Shown in pieces: positions 1 to 7,486 of a stretch of DNA of 64,000 nucleotides (within the stretch, counting starts at the first letter, position 1; each line of letters opens with the position of its first letter). Where the stretch lies: the NCBI GenBank assembly GCA_963750295.1, contig CAVVPY010000001.1, positions 2,046,001 through 2,110,000 of the forward strand, written 5' to 3'. The DNA is from CAVVPY01 sp963750295 (GTDB taxonomy: Bacteria > Actinomycetota > Actinomycetes > Mycobacteriales > Jatrophihabitantaceae). Below the pieces are notes generated by a model, which was given only the letters and a program-made list of their open reading frames with translations, had not been told where the DNA came from and did no database searches. A program made the position numbers and the translations under genes.

Positions 1-296
1 ACCACGCGGTATCGGCGCAGCGACCGCAGCCGCGCGTTGCGGCAACGCCCGCTGTCGAGGTCGAAGGTGTACCAGTGCCAGGGACAGACCACCGCACCGT
101 CACGCAGGACGCCCTCGACGAGCGGTCCGCCGCGGTGCGGGCAGGCGGCGTCGACGACCCGGAGGTGGTCGGGGTCGTCGGCGAAGACCGCGAAGCTCCG
201 CCCGGCGTCCTCGACCAGCCACCGGCTCGCCCCGCCGCCGTCGCCCAGCGGGACGAGGCGCGTCCCGCGTGGTCCCGACCGCCCGAAGTCAGACAC
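1..296 (-). CDS. Rieske [2Fe-2S] ferredoxin-like protein (partial, C-terminus beyond window)
   Basis: The visible 98 codons encode a small Rieske protein. The cluster ligands are in two blocks: C52-P-H54 (ACPHRGG) and C71-P-W-H74 (CPWHWYTF), the standard C-x-H / C-x2-H pattern. Reading starts at a GTG at 294-296, which overlaps the end of the preceding decarboxylase gene by 8 nt, so the two are translationally coupled. The frame stays open to the window edge and the C-terminus is missing. It is probably an electron-transfer ferredoxin for a ring-hydroxylating oxygenase. The oxygenase at 15329-16570 has no reductase or ferredoxin next to it and could be the partner; that link is inference. It could also be the N-terminus of a longer Rieske protein. 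Confidence 0.75.
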   Translation of the reverse strand, partial: MSDFGRSGPRGTRLVPLGDGGGASRWLVEDAGRSFAVFADDPDHLRVVDAACPHRGGPLVEGVLRDGAVVCPWHWYTFDLDSGRCRNARLRSLRRYRV

Positions 297-1056
297 AGCC
301 GAGTTCGACCGAGCCGAGCCGATCGATCGTCGCGGTCACCACATCCCCGGCGGCGACGCCCACAGCAGCGGTGAGCCCGCCGGACAGGATGACGTCACCG
401 GCACGCAGGCCGTCGCCGTCGACGGCGAGCGAGCGCACGAGCCACGCCACAGCCGAGGCGGGGTGCCCGAGCGAGGCCGCTCCCGACGCGGTCGCGACGA
501 GGACGCCGTTCTTCTCGAACACGACGCCGACCAGGCGCAGGTCGACGCCGGCCAGCGGCATCGGTGTGCCCACGACGAATCGTCCGGCCGAGGCGTTGTC
601 GGCCACCACGTCGGGCATCGTGAAGCGGTAGTCGAGGTAGCGCGAGTCGAGCACCTCGATACCCACCGCCACGGCCGCCGTCGCGCCCAACACCTGCGAA
701 GCCGTGACCGCAGGTCCGGCGAGATCACGTCCCATGATCAGGACGATCTCGGGTTCGGTGCGCGGCGCGATGTGGTCGGCGACGGCGAGCGGTTCGCCGA
801 GGTCGAGCGCGTGGTCGACGCTGAGGTAGCCGCGGATCGGCGCGTCGACCCCGACCTGGGCCTGCTTCGCGCGCGAGGTGACGCCGAGCTTCCAGCCGAC
901 CAACGGCCCGGCGTTCGCACGGGCCAGGCGCTGCACCGCGTACCCGTGGTCGAGGTCGAGGCCGTCCAGGTCGTCGGTCAGCGCCGCGATTGCCCGGCGC
1001 TCGTCCCTGGCCTCGCGCAGGCGGCGCTCGGCGGTCGCGACGAGATCGGTGTTCAT
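289..1056 (-). CDS. dmpH: 4-oxalocrotonate decarboxylase (2-keto-4-pentenoate hydratase fold)
   Basis: A 255-residue member of the MhpD/DmpE/DmpH fold. The metal-binding E-x-E (TEPEIVLI) and the later Glu in GIEVLDSRYLDY are present. The segment KLGVTSRAKQAQVGVDAPI resembles 4-oxalocrotonate decarboxylases more than vinylpyruvate hydratases, so I assign the step 4-oxalocrotonate to 2-hydroxypenta-2,4-dienoate plus CO2 in the dehydrogenase branch of meta-cleavage. The ATG overlaps the stop of the upstream paralogue by 4 nt (ATGA), and the stop overlaps the Rieske start. In vivo DmpH-type decarboxylases form a complex with the hydratase, which fits the adjacent paralogue. The assignment between decarboxylase and hydratase rests on recalled family motifs only. 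Confidence 0.75.
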   Translation of the reverse strand: MNTDLVATAERRLREARDERRAIAALTDDLDGLDLDHGYAVQRLARANAGPLVGWKLGVTSRAKQAQVGVDAPIRGYLSVDHALDLGEPLAVADHIAPRTEPEIVLIMGRDLAGPAVTASQVLGATAAVAVGIEVLDSRYLDYRFTMPDVVADNASAGRFVVGTPMPLAGVDLRLVGVVFEKNGVLVATASGAASLGHPASAVAWLVRSLAVDGDGLRAGDVILSGGLTAAVGVAAGDVVTATIDRLGSVELGCV

Positions 1057-1838
1057 GCGGTCACCCGTACCGTGACCGGGCCCAGTCGGTCGAAGTCGGC
1101 GCGGAACACGTCGCCCTCGGCCATCGGGACGGCCGCGTGCAGCGCACCGGTCATCACCAGGTGGCCGGGCTGCATCACGACACCGTGCTCACCGAGGACG
1201 TTGGCCAGCCAGGCGACGACGGCGATCGGGTCACCGAGCGCTGCGGCGCCCGCCCCGGTGTCGACGAGCTCACCGTTGCGAGTCAGCGTCATCCCGATCA
1301 GACGTGGATCCACGTCGACGAGCGACACGAGCCGACCCGACGTGACGACCGCACCGTTGGACGCGAGGTCCGACACCGTGTCAGCGAGCTTGATCCGCCA
1401 GTCCGCGAAGCGGGAGTCGACGATTTCGACCGACGCGGCCACGCCGGCAACAGCGCGCGCGGCATCGGTGATCGACACACCGGGACCGCTCAGTTGCTCA
1501 CCGAGCACGAACACGATCTCGGCCTCGAGCTTGGGCGAGATGAAGCGCGACAGCGGTACCGCGTCGCCGCTGCGGTAGAGCGTGGACGCGAGCACCGGGC
1601 CGTAGTCGGGGCTGTCGACGCCGATCATCTTCTGCATCGGGAGCGAGGTGAGCCCGACCTTGTAACCGACGATTTCATCACCGTCGTCGAGGATGAGCCG
1701 GGTCAGCTCGGACTGCACCGCGTACCCGTCGGCCATGGTCAGCGCCGGTTCGGTGTCGGTGAACGGCTCGATCGGGACGCGGTCGCGCCGCGCTTCGTAC
1801 AGTGCCCGCGCCTTCTCTGCGGCGTCAGCGAGTGGCAT
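1053..1838 (-). CDS. mhpD: 2-hydroxypenta-2,4-dienoate hydratase (2-keto-4-pentenoate hydratase)
   Basis: A 261-residue protein of the same fold as its downstream neighbour. It shows VGYKVGLTS followed by MQKMIGVDSPDYGPV, the pattern seen in MhpD/HsaE/BphH-type hydratases, with E-x-E in KLEAEIVFVLG and a further Glu in SVEIVDSRFADWR. Expected reaction: hydration of 2-hydroxypenta-2,4-dienoate to 4-hydroxy-2-oxovalerate, the substrate of the aldolase at 7486-8529. It starts 3 nt after the stop of the IclR gene and overlaps the decarboxylase gene by 4 nt, so these genes form one minus-strand operon with the regulator first. Confidence 0.8.
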   Translation of the reverse strand: MPLADAAEKARALYEARRDRVPIEPFTDTEPALTMADGYAVQSELTRLILDDGDEIVGYKVGLTSLPMQKMIGVDSPDYGPVLASTLYRSGDAVPLSRFISPKLEAEIVFVLGEQLSGPGVSITDAARAVAGVAASVEIVDSRFADWRIKLADTVSDLASNGAVVTSGRLVSLVDVDPRLIGMTLTRNGELVDTGAGAAALGDPIAVVAWLANVLGEHGVVMQPGHLVMTGALHAAVPMAEGDVFRADFDRLGPVTVRVTA

Positions 1839-1841
1839 GCC

Positions 1842-2637
1842 TCAACTCCCTCGAACGGTTGCACGGTCAGGTGAATACCCAAGTCGGAGCGACACCGCTT
1901 CGCCGGCCTCGCCGACGAGCACCGCTATCCGCCGTCGCTGCACCGCCGGTAGTCGGGCGGTCGGCGCACCGATACTGATCGCCGCGACGACGGTACCCGT
2001 GTGATCGCGGACGGGGGCGGCGACCGAGGCGACCCCGACCTCGCGCTCGTTCACCGCGTCGGCCCAGCCACGGCGGCGGACCACCCGCAGTTCGGCGGCG
2101 AACGCGCTCCGGATCGGTGATCGTGTTGGGCGTGAGCGCGGTCAGCGGTGCAGTGGCAAGCACGGCCTGGCGCCGGCTGTCCGGCAGGAACGCGACCAGC
2201 ACCTTGCCCGAACTCGTGCAGTGCACCGGGACGCGCCGGCCGGCCTCGGTGAACAGCCGCAGGGTGTAGGAGCTCTCCAGCCGCTCGACGTAGACGACCT
2301 CGTGCCCGTCCAGGACGCCGACCTGGCACGACTCGCCGGTCTGGTCGCGCAGGGTCGCGAGCACCGGGCCACATGCGGCGTGCAGGTCGAGGTGGGCGCG
2401 CACGGCCTCGCCCAACTCGAACACGAGCAGGCCGAGGCGGTAGCCACCGGTCGCCGGGTCGTGCTCGACCAGGCCCTCCGCGGTCAGCGACTGAAGCAGG
2501 CGGTGCACGGTGCTCTTACCCAGGCCCAGCCGGCGTGACAGCTCCGACACCCCGATGGACGGCTCGCGCGAGAGGAACTGCTTGAGCACGCGCGCCGCGT
2601 TGCGCACCGAGGACAGGCCCTCCGACGGCGCGGTCAT
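1842..2637 (-). pseudogene. IclR-family transcriptional regulator, frameshifted
   Basis: An IclR regulator of about 264 residues. The N-terminal winged helix-turn-helix is intact (GVSELSRRLGLGKSTVHRLL) and is followed by the effector domain (YVERLESSYTLRLF, CTSSGKVLVAFL). Between 2093 and 2103 the reading frame breaks: after ITDPERVR the natural continuation (AELRVVRRRGWADAVNER, then GVASVAAPVRDHTG) lies in the next frame and ends at 1842. The total length, 796 nt, is one base more than a whole number of codons, so a single inserted base explains it. The break is either a sequencing error or a recent mutation. The gene leads the operon holding the two hydratase-fold genes and the Rieske ferredoxin, and is the likely regulator of the meta pathway. 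Three 53-bp repeats sit directly upstream of the ATG. Confidence 0.85.
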
Positions 2638-2664
2638 CGTGCCCGTCCCGGCCGTCGGCCGACG

Positions 2665-2843
2665 TTTCCCCGCGTTCGACCGGATCGGCGGGTCCGAACC
2701 GACCACAACCGGGGAAACCCCCCGACGTTTCCCCGCGTTCGACCGGATCGGCGGGTCCGAACCGACCACAACCGGGGAAACCCCCCGACGTTTCCCCGCG
2801 TTCGACCGGATCGGCGGGTCCGAACCGACCACAAGCGGGGAAA
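2665..2843. repeat. Three tandem 63-bp repeats with 53-bp palindromic-ended cores
   Basis: Near-identical cores occupy 2665-2717, 2728-2780 and 2791-2843, each 53 bp and separated by 10 bp. Each core begins TTTCCCCGC and ends CGGGGAAA; the third copy ends GCGGGGAAA, giving a perfect 9-bp terminal inverted repeat. The sub-terminal sequence CGACCACAA is shared with the related pair at 62526-62642. The array lies between the end of the 2852-3550 gene and the start of the IclR gene, so it is 3' of one gene and in the promoter region of the other. Long open frames crossing it on both strands are low-complexity artefacts. Confidence 0.9.
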
Positions 2844-2851
2844 GGATGTGG

Positions 2852-3550
2852 TCATGCCGGTGGCTCCGGCGGGCGCCATTGCGTTCGGCCGCCGACGGAC
2901 GCGAGCAGCGCCTTGCGGACGGTGTCGGCGTCCGGCTGCGCGAGCCCGGCCGCCTCGGCCACTCCGGCGTCGTGCGGCGCGATCGCGAGCGCCAGCAGGG
3001 CCTGCGCGTGCACCAGCCCGGCGGCCGCGGCTCCGGCGAACTCGTCAACGAGCCGCTCGCGACCACGGACCCGGCTGCGGATCGTCTCGATGTCGCGCGC
3101 GAGCGCCGAGTGCTCGTTCGCCAGCCCCGTCCCGACGTGCGCCGCGTGATGTCCCGACAGCCCAGAGCCGGGCTGGGCGACGACGTGATAGGCGACGGTC
3201 CCGACACCGAGCGCGTGGCGAACGTCGGCGAACGCCGGGCCGTCGGCCTCGTCCATCAGGGCCAGGGACGCGATGATCACCGGGTCGAAGAACCGCAACT
3301 GCCAATGCAGCGGTCCCAGCGATGCCTCGAGCGCGATCTCGGGCTCCTGCACCGGGCCGAGCGCCTCGGTGGTTGCCAGCAGGTGCAGGTTTCGGGTCGC
3401 CACCGCGGCGACGGTCAGCCGGCCGCCGGCCAGCAGCGGCATCCGGCCACGCACCGCCGGCGGGAAGGTACGGGCCTGGTCCAGGTAGGCGCGGTGGAGT
3501 TCCTGGACGTAGCCCGCGACCGCGTCCCGCATCTGTTCCGGCGTCGGCAT
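2852..3550 (-). CDS. Conserved-looking protein of unknown function in the aromatic cluster
   Basis: A 232-residue soluble protein I do not recognise. It is rich in Ala and Leu, mainly helical by composition, with no signal peptide, membrane segment or clear cofactor motif. Visible features are an N-terminal PTPEQMRDAVAGYVQELHRA helix, PVQEPEIALEASLGPLHWQL, and a His-rich GSGLSGHHAAHVG stretch near residues 150-162. It starts at ATG 3550, divergent from the first catechol dioxygenase, with an 87-bp intergenic region carrying a dyad (3555-3571). That position suggests co-regulation with aromatic degradation. Enzyme, sensor or chaperone roles are all open. Confidence 0.6.
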   Translation of the reverse strand: MPTPEQMRDAVAGYVQELHRAYLDQARTFPPAVRGRMPLLAGGRLTVAAVATRNLHLLATTEALGPVQEPEIALEASLGPLHWQLRFFDPVIIASLALMDEADGPAFADVRHALGVGTVAYHVVAQPGSGLSGHHAAHVGTGLANEHSALARDIETIRSRVRGRERLVDEFAGAAAAGLVHAQALLALAIAPHDAGVAEAAGLAQPDADTVRKALLASVGGRTQWRPPEPPA

Positions 3551-3554
3551 CGAT

Positions 3555-3571
3555 GTTCCTATATGTGGAAC
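3555..3571. promoter_or_regulatory. Putative operator dyad GTTCC-N7-GGAAC
   Basis: A perfect 5-bp inverted repeat with a 7-bp A/T-rich spacer (GTTCC TATATGT GGAAC) lies in the divergent region between the unknown gene (start 3550) and the first catechol dioxygenase (start 3638). IclR-family regulators commonly bind TTCC/GGAA-type palindromes near the -10 region, and an IclR gene is encoded 0.9 kb away. Binding is inferred. Confidence 0.45.
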
Positions 3572-3637
3572 GACACTCTGTCCAAAGGAACGCTAGGCGG
3601 GCAGGCTTCGGCCGTCAAGCACCATCGAGGAGGCGCC

Positions 3638-4549
3638 GTGGGAGTCCTGAGGTTGGCCCATGTCGACGTCCGCACGCCCGATCTCGAGCTGTCCACGGCG
3701 TACTACACCGAGGTGCTCGGGCTCTCGGTCACCGAGCGGACGGCCGACACCGTCTACCTCAAGTGCTGGGACGAGCAGGACCACCACTCGTTGCGGCTGC
3801 GCCAGGATCCGCGCACCGGGATGGACCTGTTCAGCTTCCGGGTCGAGGCCGAGGACGACCTGCACGAACTGGAGAAGTCGCTGGAGAACTACGGCTGCGA
3901 GGTGCAGCGGGTCAGCCGCGGCGAGGCCGTCGGGCAGGGCGAGTCGATCCGGTTCGAGATCCCCAGCGGGCAGACGATGGAGCTGGTCTGGGACCTCGAG
4001 CGGACGGGCAACCTGCTCGGCAAGCTGAACCCCTCCCCCGTCCCGCCGCCGGATCTGCCCGGCATCGCGCCGCCGCGGATCGACCACATGCTGATCAACG
4101 CCGAGGAGGTCGGCGAGGCGTACGCGTTCTTCAAGAACGTCCTCGGCTTCCGGCTGACCGAGCAGGTCATCGACGCCAACGGTCACCAACTCGGGGTCTG
4201 GCTCGAGCGCTCCCACTCCCCGCACGACGTGGCGATCGTCAACGGCCCCAACGGCGCGCTGCACCACTTCGCCTTCTGGCTCGACGACTGGGACCACGTC
4301 CGCAAGGCCGCCGACATCCTCGCCTACAACGGCGTGCAGATCGACCAGGGCCCGACCCGGCACGGCGTGACCCGCGGCAACACCATCTACTTCTTCGATC
4401 CGCTCGGGATCCGCAACGAGGTGTTCACCGGCGGGTACTCACCCGACCCCGACTTCCCGACGATCACCTGGTCCGAGGAGCAGTTCGGCCGCGGACTCTT
4501 CTACTACGAGAACGTCGTGGCCGAGCGCTTCCTCCGCTTCCACACCTGA
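3638..4549 (+). CDS. Catechol 2,3-dioxygenase (extradiol, XylE/DmpB type), copy 1
   Basis: A 303-residue type I extradiol dioxygenase with two vicinal-oxygen-chelate modules, the usual length for the XylE group (about 307). The Fe(II) facial triad is visible at H150 (RIDH), H210 (GALHH) and E261 (RNEVFTGGY). Second-sphere residues H196 (SPHD), H242 (TRHG) and Y251 match the XylE active site. It cleaves catechol or a substituted catechol next to the hydroxyls to 2-hydroxymuconic semialdehyde. The GTG at 3638 was chosen because GAGGAGG lies 6 nt upstream and the sequence MGVLRLAHVDVRTPDLE aligns with the paralogue that follows; more upstream in-frame starts lie in non-coding sequence. The second copy starts 23 nt after its stop. 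Confidence 0.93.
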   Translation: MGVLRLAHVDVRTPDLELSTAYYTEVLGLSVTERTADTVYLKCWDEQDHHSLRLRQDPRTGMDLFSFRVEAEDDLHELEKSLENYGCEVQRVSRGEAVGQGESIRFEIPSGQTMELVWDLERTGNLLGKLNPSPVPPPDLPGIAPPRIDHMLINAEEVGEAYAFFKNVLGFRLTEQVIDANGHQLGVWLERSHSPHDVAIVNGPNGALHHFAFWLDDWDHVRKAADILAYNGVQIDQGPTRHGVTRGNTIYFFDPLGIRNEVFTGGYSPDPDFPTITWSEEQFGRGLFYYENVVAERFLRFHT

Positions 4550-4572
4550 TCAGTCCCACGACTGGAGCCGCC

Positions 4573-5490
4573 ATGTCCGACCGGATCCTGCGCCTGCAAC
4601 ACGTCCAGATCCGCGTACCCGACCTCGAGCTGTGCACCGCCTACTACACCGAGGTGCTCGGCCTGATCGAGACCGCGCACGAAGCAGACCGGGTCTTCCT
4701 CAAGTGCTGGGACGAGCACGAGCACCATTCGGTCGTGCTGCGCCAGGCGCCCACCTACGGCCTGGATCACCTGTCGTTCAAGGTCGCGGAGCAGGGCGAC
4801 CTCGACCACTACGCCGCTCGCATCGAGGCGTACGGCCTCGGCGTGAAGCACTTCGAGCACGGCGAACTCGGTCCGGGGTGGGGCGAGGCGATCCGGTTCG
4901 AGGCGCCGTCCGGGCACGAGGTCGAACTGGTCTACGGCATGGAGAAGGTCGGCAACATGCTGCCGCTGTTCAACCCACCGCCCCGGCCGGGGAACCTCGT
5001 CGGCATCGCCCCGCCGCGTCTCGACCACATCTTCGTGATGGCCGAGGACGTCGAGGTGGCGACCGCATTCTTCCGGGACGTCCTTGATTTCCGCCTCACC
5101 GAGCAGATCATCGCCAACGACGGGCACCAGCTCGCGACCTGGCTGGAACGCTCGCACACCCCGCACGACATCGCGTTCATCACCGGGCCCAACGGAGCGC
5201 TGCACCACTTCGCGTTCTGGCTCGACGACTGGAACGCCGTCCGCGAAGCAGCCGACGCGCTCGCCTACAACGGGGTCACGATCGACATCGCGCCGACCCG
5301 GCACGGCGTGACCCGGGGGTACACGATGTACTTCTTCGACCCGGTCGGCAATCGCAACGAGGTCTTCACCGGCGGGTACTGGGTCGACCCCGACTTCGAG
5401 CCGATCACGTGGACCGAGGAGGAGATGGGGCGCGCGATCTTCTACTACGCGCGCGAGGTGAACGAGCGCTTCTTCACGGTCCACTCGTGA
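4573..5490 (+). CDS. Catechol 2,3-dioxygenase (extradiol, XylE/DmpB type), copy 2
   Basis: A 305-residue paralogue of the preceding gene, easily alignable end to end. The iron ligands are H152 (LDH), H212 (GALHH) and E263 (RNEVF). Differences cluster in the N-terminal module (for example YGLDHLSFKV against GMDLFSFRV) and the C-terminal tail, so the two probably differ in ring-substituent preference or stability rather than chemistry. The ATG follows CTGGAGCC. It is the second gene of the plus-strand meta operon (dioxygenase 1 - dioxygenase 2 - histidine phosphatase - mhpF - mhpE - aldehyde dehydrogenase). Confidence 0.93.
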   Translation: MSDRILRLQHVQIRVPDLELCTAYYTEVLGLIETAHEADRVFLKCWDEHEHHSVVLRQAPTYGLDHLSFKVAEQGDLDHYAARIEAYGLGVKHFEHGELGPGWGEAIRFEAPSGHEVELVYGMEKVGNMLPLFNPPPRPGNLVGIAPPRLDHIFVMAEDVEVATAFFRDVLDFRLTEQIIANDGHQLATWLERSHTPHDIAFITGPNGALHHFAFWLDDWNAVREAADALAYNGVTIDIAPTRHGVTRGYTMYFFDPVGNRNEVFTGGYWVDPDFEPITWTEEEMGRAIFYYAREVNERFFTVHS

Positions 5491-5536
5491 TGATCCGCTC
5501 GTTGGCCCCGAGGAGGTCCGGGACGGGACGGATCCG

Positions 5537-6556
5537 ATGACCGGGTTCCGGCGGACCGACCGCACCGACGCGCCGCATTACCTGGCCGCCTACGCCGCCC
5601 GCCGCGCCGCCGCTCGACCGGTCGAGGCGGACGACGGCACGGACGCGGACCTGCCGCTGTACCTGCGCCGATTCCGGGCCCGAACCGGGGCAGCGAACAG
5701 CGCGACGCTGCTCGAGGTGGACGGCGAACGGTTCACCCGCGAATACGCGGGCGGCACCCGCAGCCGCGAGATCGCCCCGCCACCGGAACGGCGCGAGGTC
5801 GACAAGTTCACGACCGAGATCCGGATCATCCGCCACGGCATCACCCAGGGTTATTCGACCGACGCCGGCCTCACCCCGATGGGCGGCTGGCAGGCGCACG
5901 AGCGCGGCCGCACCATCAGCCGGTCGCTGCGGCACTGGCCCGACGTCCGGCTGGTCTGCGCCGACACCAATCGAGCGCGCCAGACAGCCGAGCAGCTGCA
6001 CCGGGGCATGCTCGACGGCTACGACCAGTACGGGCGCGAGGCGACGATCGCCGGCCCGGAGGCGATCCCGGAGCTGCGCAACTTCCAGGTCTGGACGCCG
6101 GACGGCGCCCGTGACATCACCAGCGCGTTTCGCCAGTACCAGGCGTTGATGGAGAAGATGGAGCGGATGGCGATCGGCGAACGGCCGCGCTGGCTGGTCG
6201 AGATCGACCGGTTCTACCGCACCCAGCTCGGCGGCGCCGATCCGATCCAGATGTGGCTGACGATCCCGCTGATGTACTTCGAGTCGCCGCAGGCGTGTGT
6301 CCGGCGGTTCTGGACCGGGTTCCACCGGCTGATGAGCGAGTCGCCCGGCGCGCGGATCGTCGCCGCCACGCACTCGGGGCCGATCCGCGCATTCGCGACC
6401 TGGGCGCATGGCTACGACCCGGGCGAGCCGCACAACACCGAGGAGGTCATCGTCCGCATCCGCGAGGGCGGGCAGACTGCACTGGTCTCGTATCGCAATC
6501 GGGTGACCGAGGTGAACGTCCCTTTGCCGGACGAGCTGCCACGATGGGAGAATTGA
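5537..6556 (+). CDS. Histidine phosphatase superfamily protein (phosphoglycerate-mutase-like)
   Basis: A 339-residue branch-1 histidine phosphatase. The catalytic RHG is at residues 99-101 (EIRIIRHGITQGYSTDAG), followed by the second Arg block (CADTNRARQTAEQL), an acidic IPELRNFQVW and the second catalytic His in ATHSGPIRAFA. The first 95 residues are an Arg/Ala-rich extension with no known domain. The active site forms a phosphohistidine intermediate, so it should hydrolyse a phosphate ester. Its place inside a meta-cleavage operon is unusual, because no step of that pathway involves phosphate. A substrate produced by the dikinase at 16582-19517 (an aryl phosphate or derivative) would explain it; that is inference. 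The gene lies 46 nt after the second dioxygenase. Confidence 0.85.
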   Translation: MTGFRRTDRTDAPHYLAAYAARRAAARPVEADDGTDADLPLYLRRFRARTGAANSATLLEVDGERFTREYAGGTRSREIAPPPERREVDKFTTEIRIIRHGITQGYSTDAGLTPMGGWQAHERGRTISRSLRHWPDVRLVCADTNRARQTAEQLHRGMLDGYDQYGREATIAGPEAIPELRNFQVWTPDGARDITSAFRQYQALMEKMERMAIGERPRWLVEIDRFYRTQLGGADPIQMWLTIPLMYFESPQACVRRFWTGFHRLMSESPGARIVAATHSGPIRAFATWAHGYDPGEPHNTEEVIVRIREGGQTALVSYRNRVTEVNVPLPDELPRWEN

Positions 6557-6567
6557 AACACGTTCTA
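6554..6567. promoter_or_regulatory. KstR-type palindrome upstream of mhpF
   Basis: The 14-mer TGAAACACGTTCTA fits TNNAACNNGTTNNA, the pattern I recall for the TetR regulator KstR of mycobacterial cholesterol catabolism. It overlaps the stop codon of the phosphatase gene and ends 19 nt before the mhpF ATG. In mycobacteria the homologous hsaE-hsaF-hsaG genes belong to that regulon. No kstR gene is in the window, and eight specified bases can occur by chance about once in this length, so it is only suggestive. Confidence 0.35.
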
Positions 6568-6586
6568 GTTCGCGGAAGGACACCTG

Positions 6587-7486
6587 ATGCCCGCTGGTAA
6601 GACGTTGGCCGCCATCATCGGCCCCGGCAACATCGGCACGGACCTGCTCGCCAAGCTGCGCCGCAGCAGCGCCCTGGAGGTCGGCTACGTCGTCGGCGTG
6701 GTCGAGTCCGACGGGCTGCGCCGCGCGCGTGAGCTCGGTATCGAGGCATCCGCGGACGGCCTGGACTGGCTGATGTCGCGCGACCCGCTGCCCGACATCG
6801 TCTTCGACGCCACCTCGGCCAAGGCGCACCGGGCGGCAGCGCCGCGGTTGGCGGCAGCCGGCATCGTCGCGATCGACCTCACCCCGGCGGCCGTCGGTCC
6901 CCTCGTCTGCCCGCCGGTCAACTTCCGCGAACATGTGGACGCGATGAACATCAACATGATCAGTTGCGGCGCACAGGCCACCGTCCCGATCGTCCACGCG
7001 GTGTCCAGCGTCGTCCCGGTCGCCTACGCCGAGATCGTCGCCTCGGTCGCGTCGAAGTCGGCAGGTCCGGGGACGCGTGCCAACATCGACGAGTTCACCA
7101 ATACCACCTCGCGTGCCGTCCGCGAACTCGGCGGGACGCCACGCGGCAAGGCGATCATCGTGCTGAACCCGGTGGAGCCGCCGATGATCATGCGCGACAC
7201 GGTCTTCTGCGCGATCCCGGCGGGCGCGGACGAGGAAGCGATCACCGCGTCCATCGAGAAGCGGGTGGCCGAGGTGCAGGAGTACGTGCCCGGCTACACC
7301 TTGCGCAACCCCCCGCAGTACGACGCGCCGCGCGAGCAGTGGGACGGCAACGGCCGGGTCGCGGTGTTCCTCGAGGTCAAGGGCGCAGGGGACTATCTAC
7401 CGGAATATTCGGGGAATCTCGACATCATGACCGCCGCCGCAGCACGCATCGGCGAACTGGTCGCCACGACACGGGTGGCAGCGTGA
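6587..7486 (+). CDS. mhpF: Acetaldehyde dehydrogenase (acylating)
   Basis: A 299-residue enzyme that converts acetaldehyde (or propionaldehyde), CoA and NAD+ to acyl-CoA, the last step of meta-cleavage. The NAD-binding GPGNIG is at residues 12-17 and the acyl-accepting C127 lies in NMISCGAQAT. NVEPPMIMRDT-like sequence (LNPVEPPMIMRDTVFC) and the C-terminal NLDIMTAAA are typical of MhpF/DmpF/HsaG. AAGGA precedes the ATG by 7 nt. Its stop overlaps the aldolase start by one base (TGATG), as expected for two subunits that channel the aldehyde. Confidence 0.95.
   Translation: MPAGKTLAAIIGPGNIGTDLLAKLRRSSALEVGYVVGVVESDGLRRARELGIEASADGLDWLMSRDPLPDIVFDATSAKAHRAAAPRLAAAGIVAIDLTPAAVGPLVCPPVNFREHVDAMNINMISCGAQATVPIVHAVSSVVPVAYAEIVASVASKSAGPGTRANIDEFTNTTSRAVRELGGTPRGKAIIVLNPVEPPMIMRDTVFCAIPAGADEEAITASIEKRVAEVQEYVPGYTLRNPPQYDAPREQWDGNGRVAVFLEVKGAGDYLPEYSGNLDIMTAAAARIGELVATTRVAA

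Noticed and set aside
37..1874. Long plus-strand frames opposite the hydratase-fold genes
   Set aside because: Arg/Gly/Ala-rich antisense shadows of the minus-strand genes, normal for high third-position GC.
2665..2843. The regularly spaced 53-bp units as a CRISPR array
   Set aside because: The units are nearly identical across their whole length with only 10-bp identical linkers, so there are no unique spacers, and no cas gene is near.
2510..4549. A continuous plus-strand frame of 679 codons ending with the first catechol dioxygenase
   Set aside because: The upstream 375 codons run antisense through the IclR and 232-aa genes and the 63-bp repeats; only the part from GTG 3638 has dioxygenase sequence and a ribosome site.
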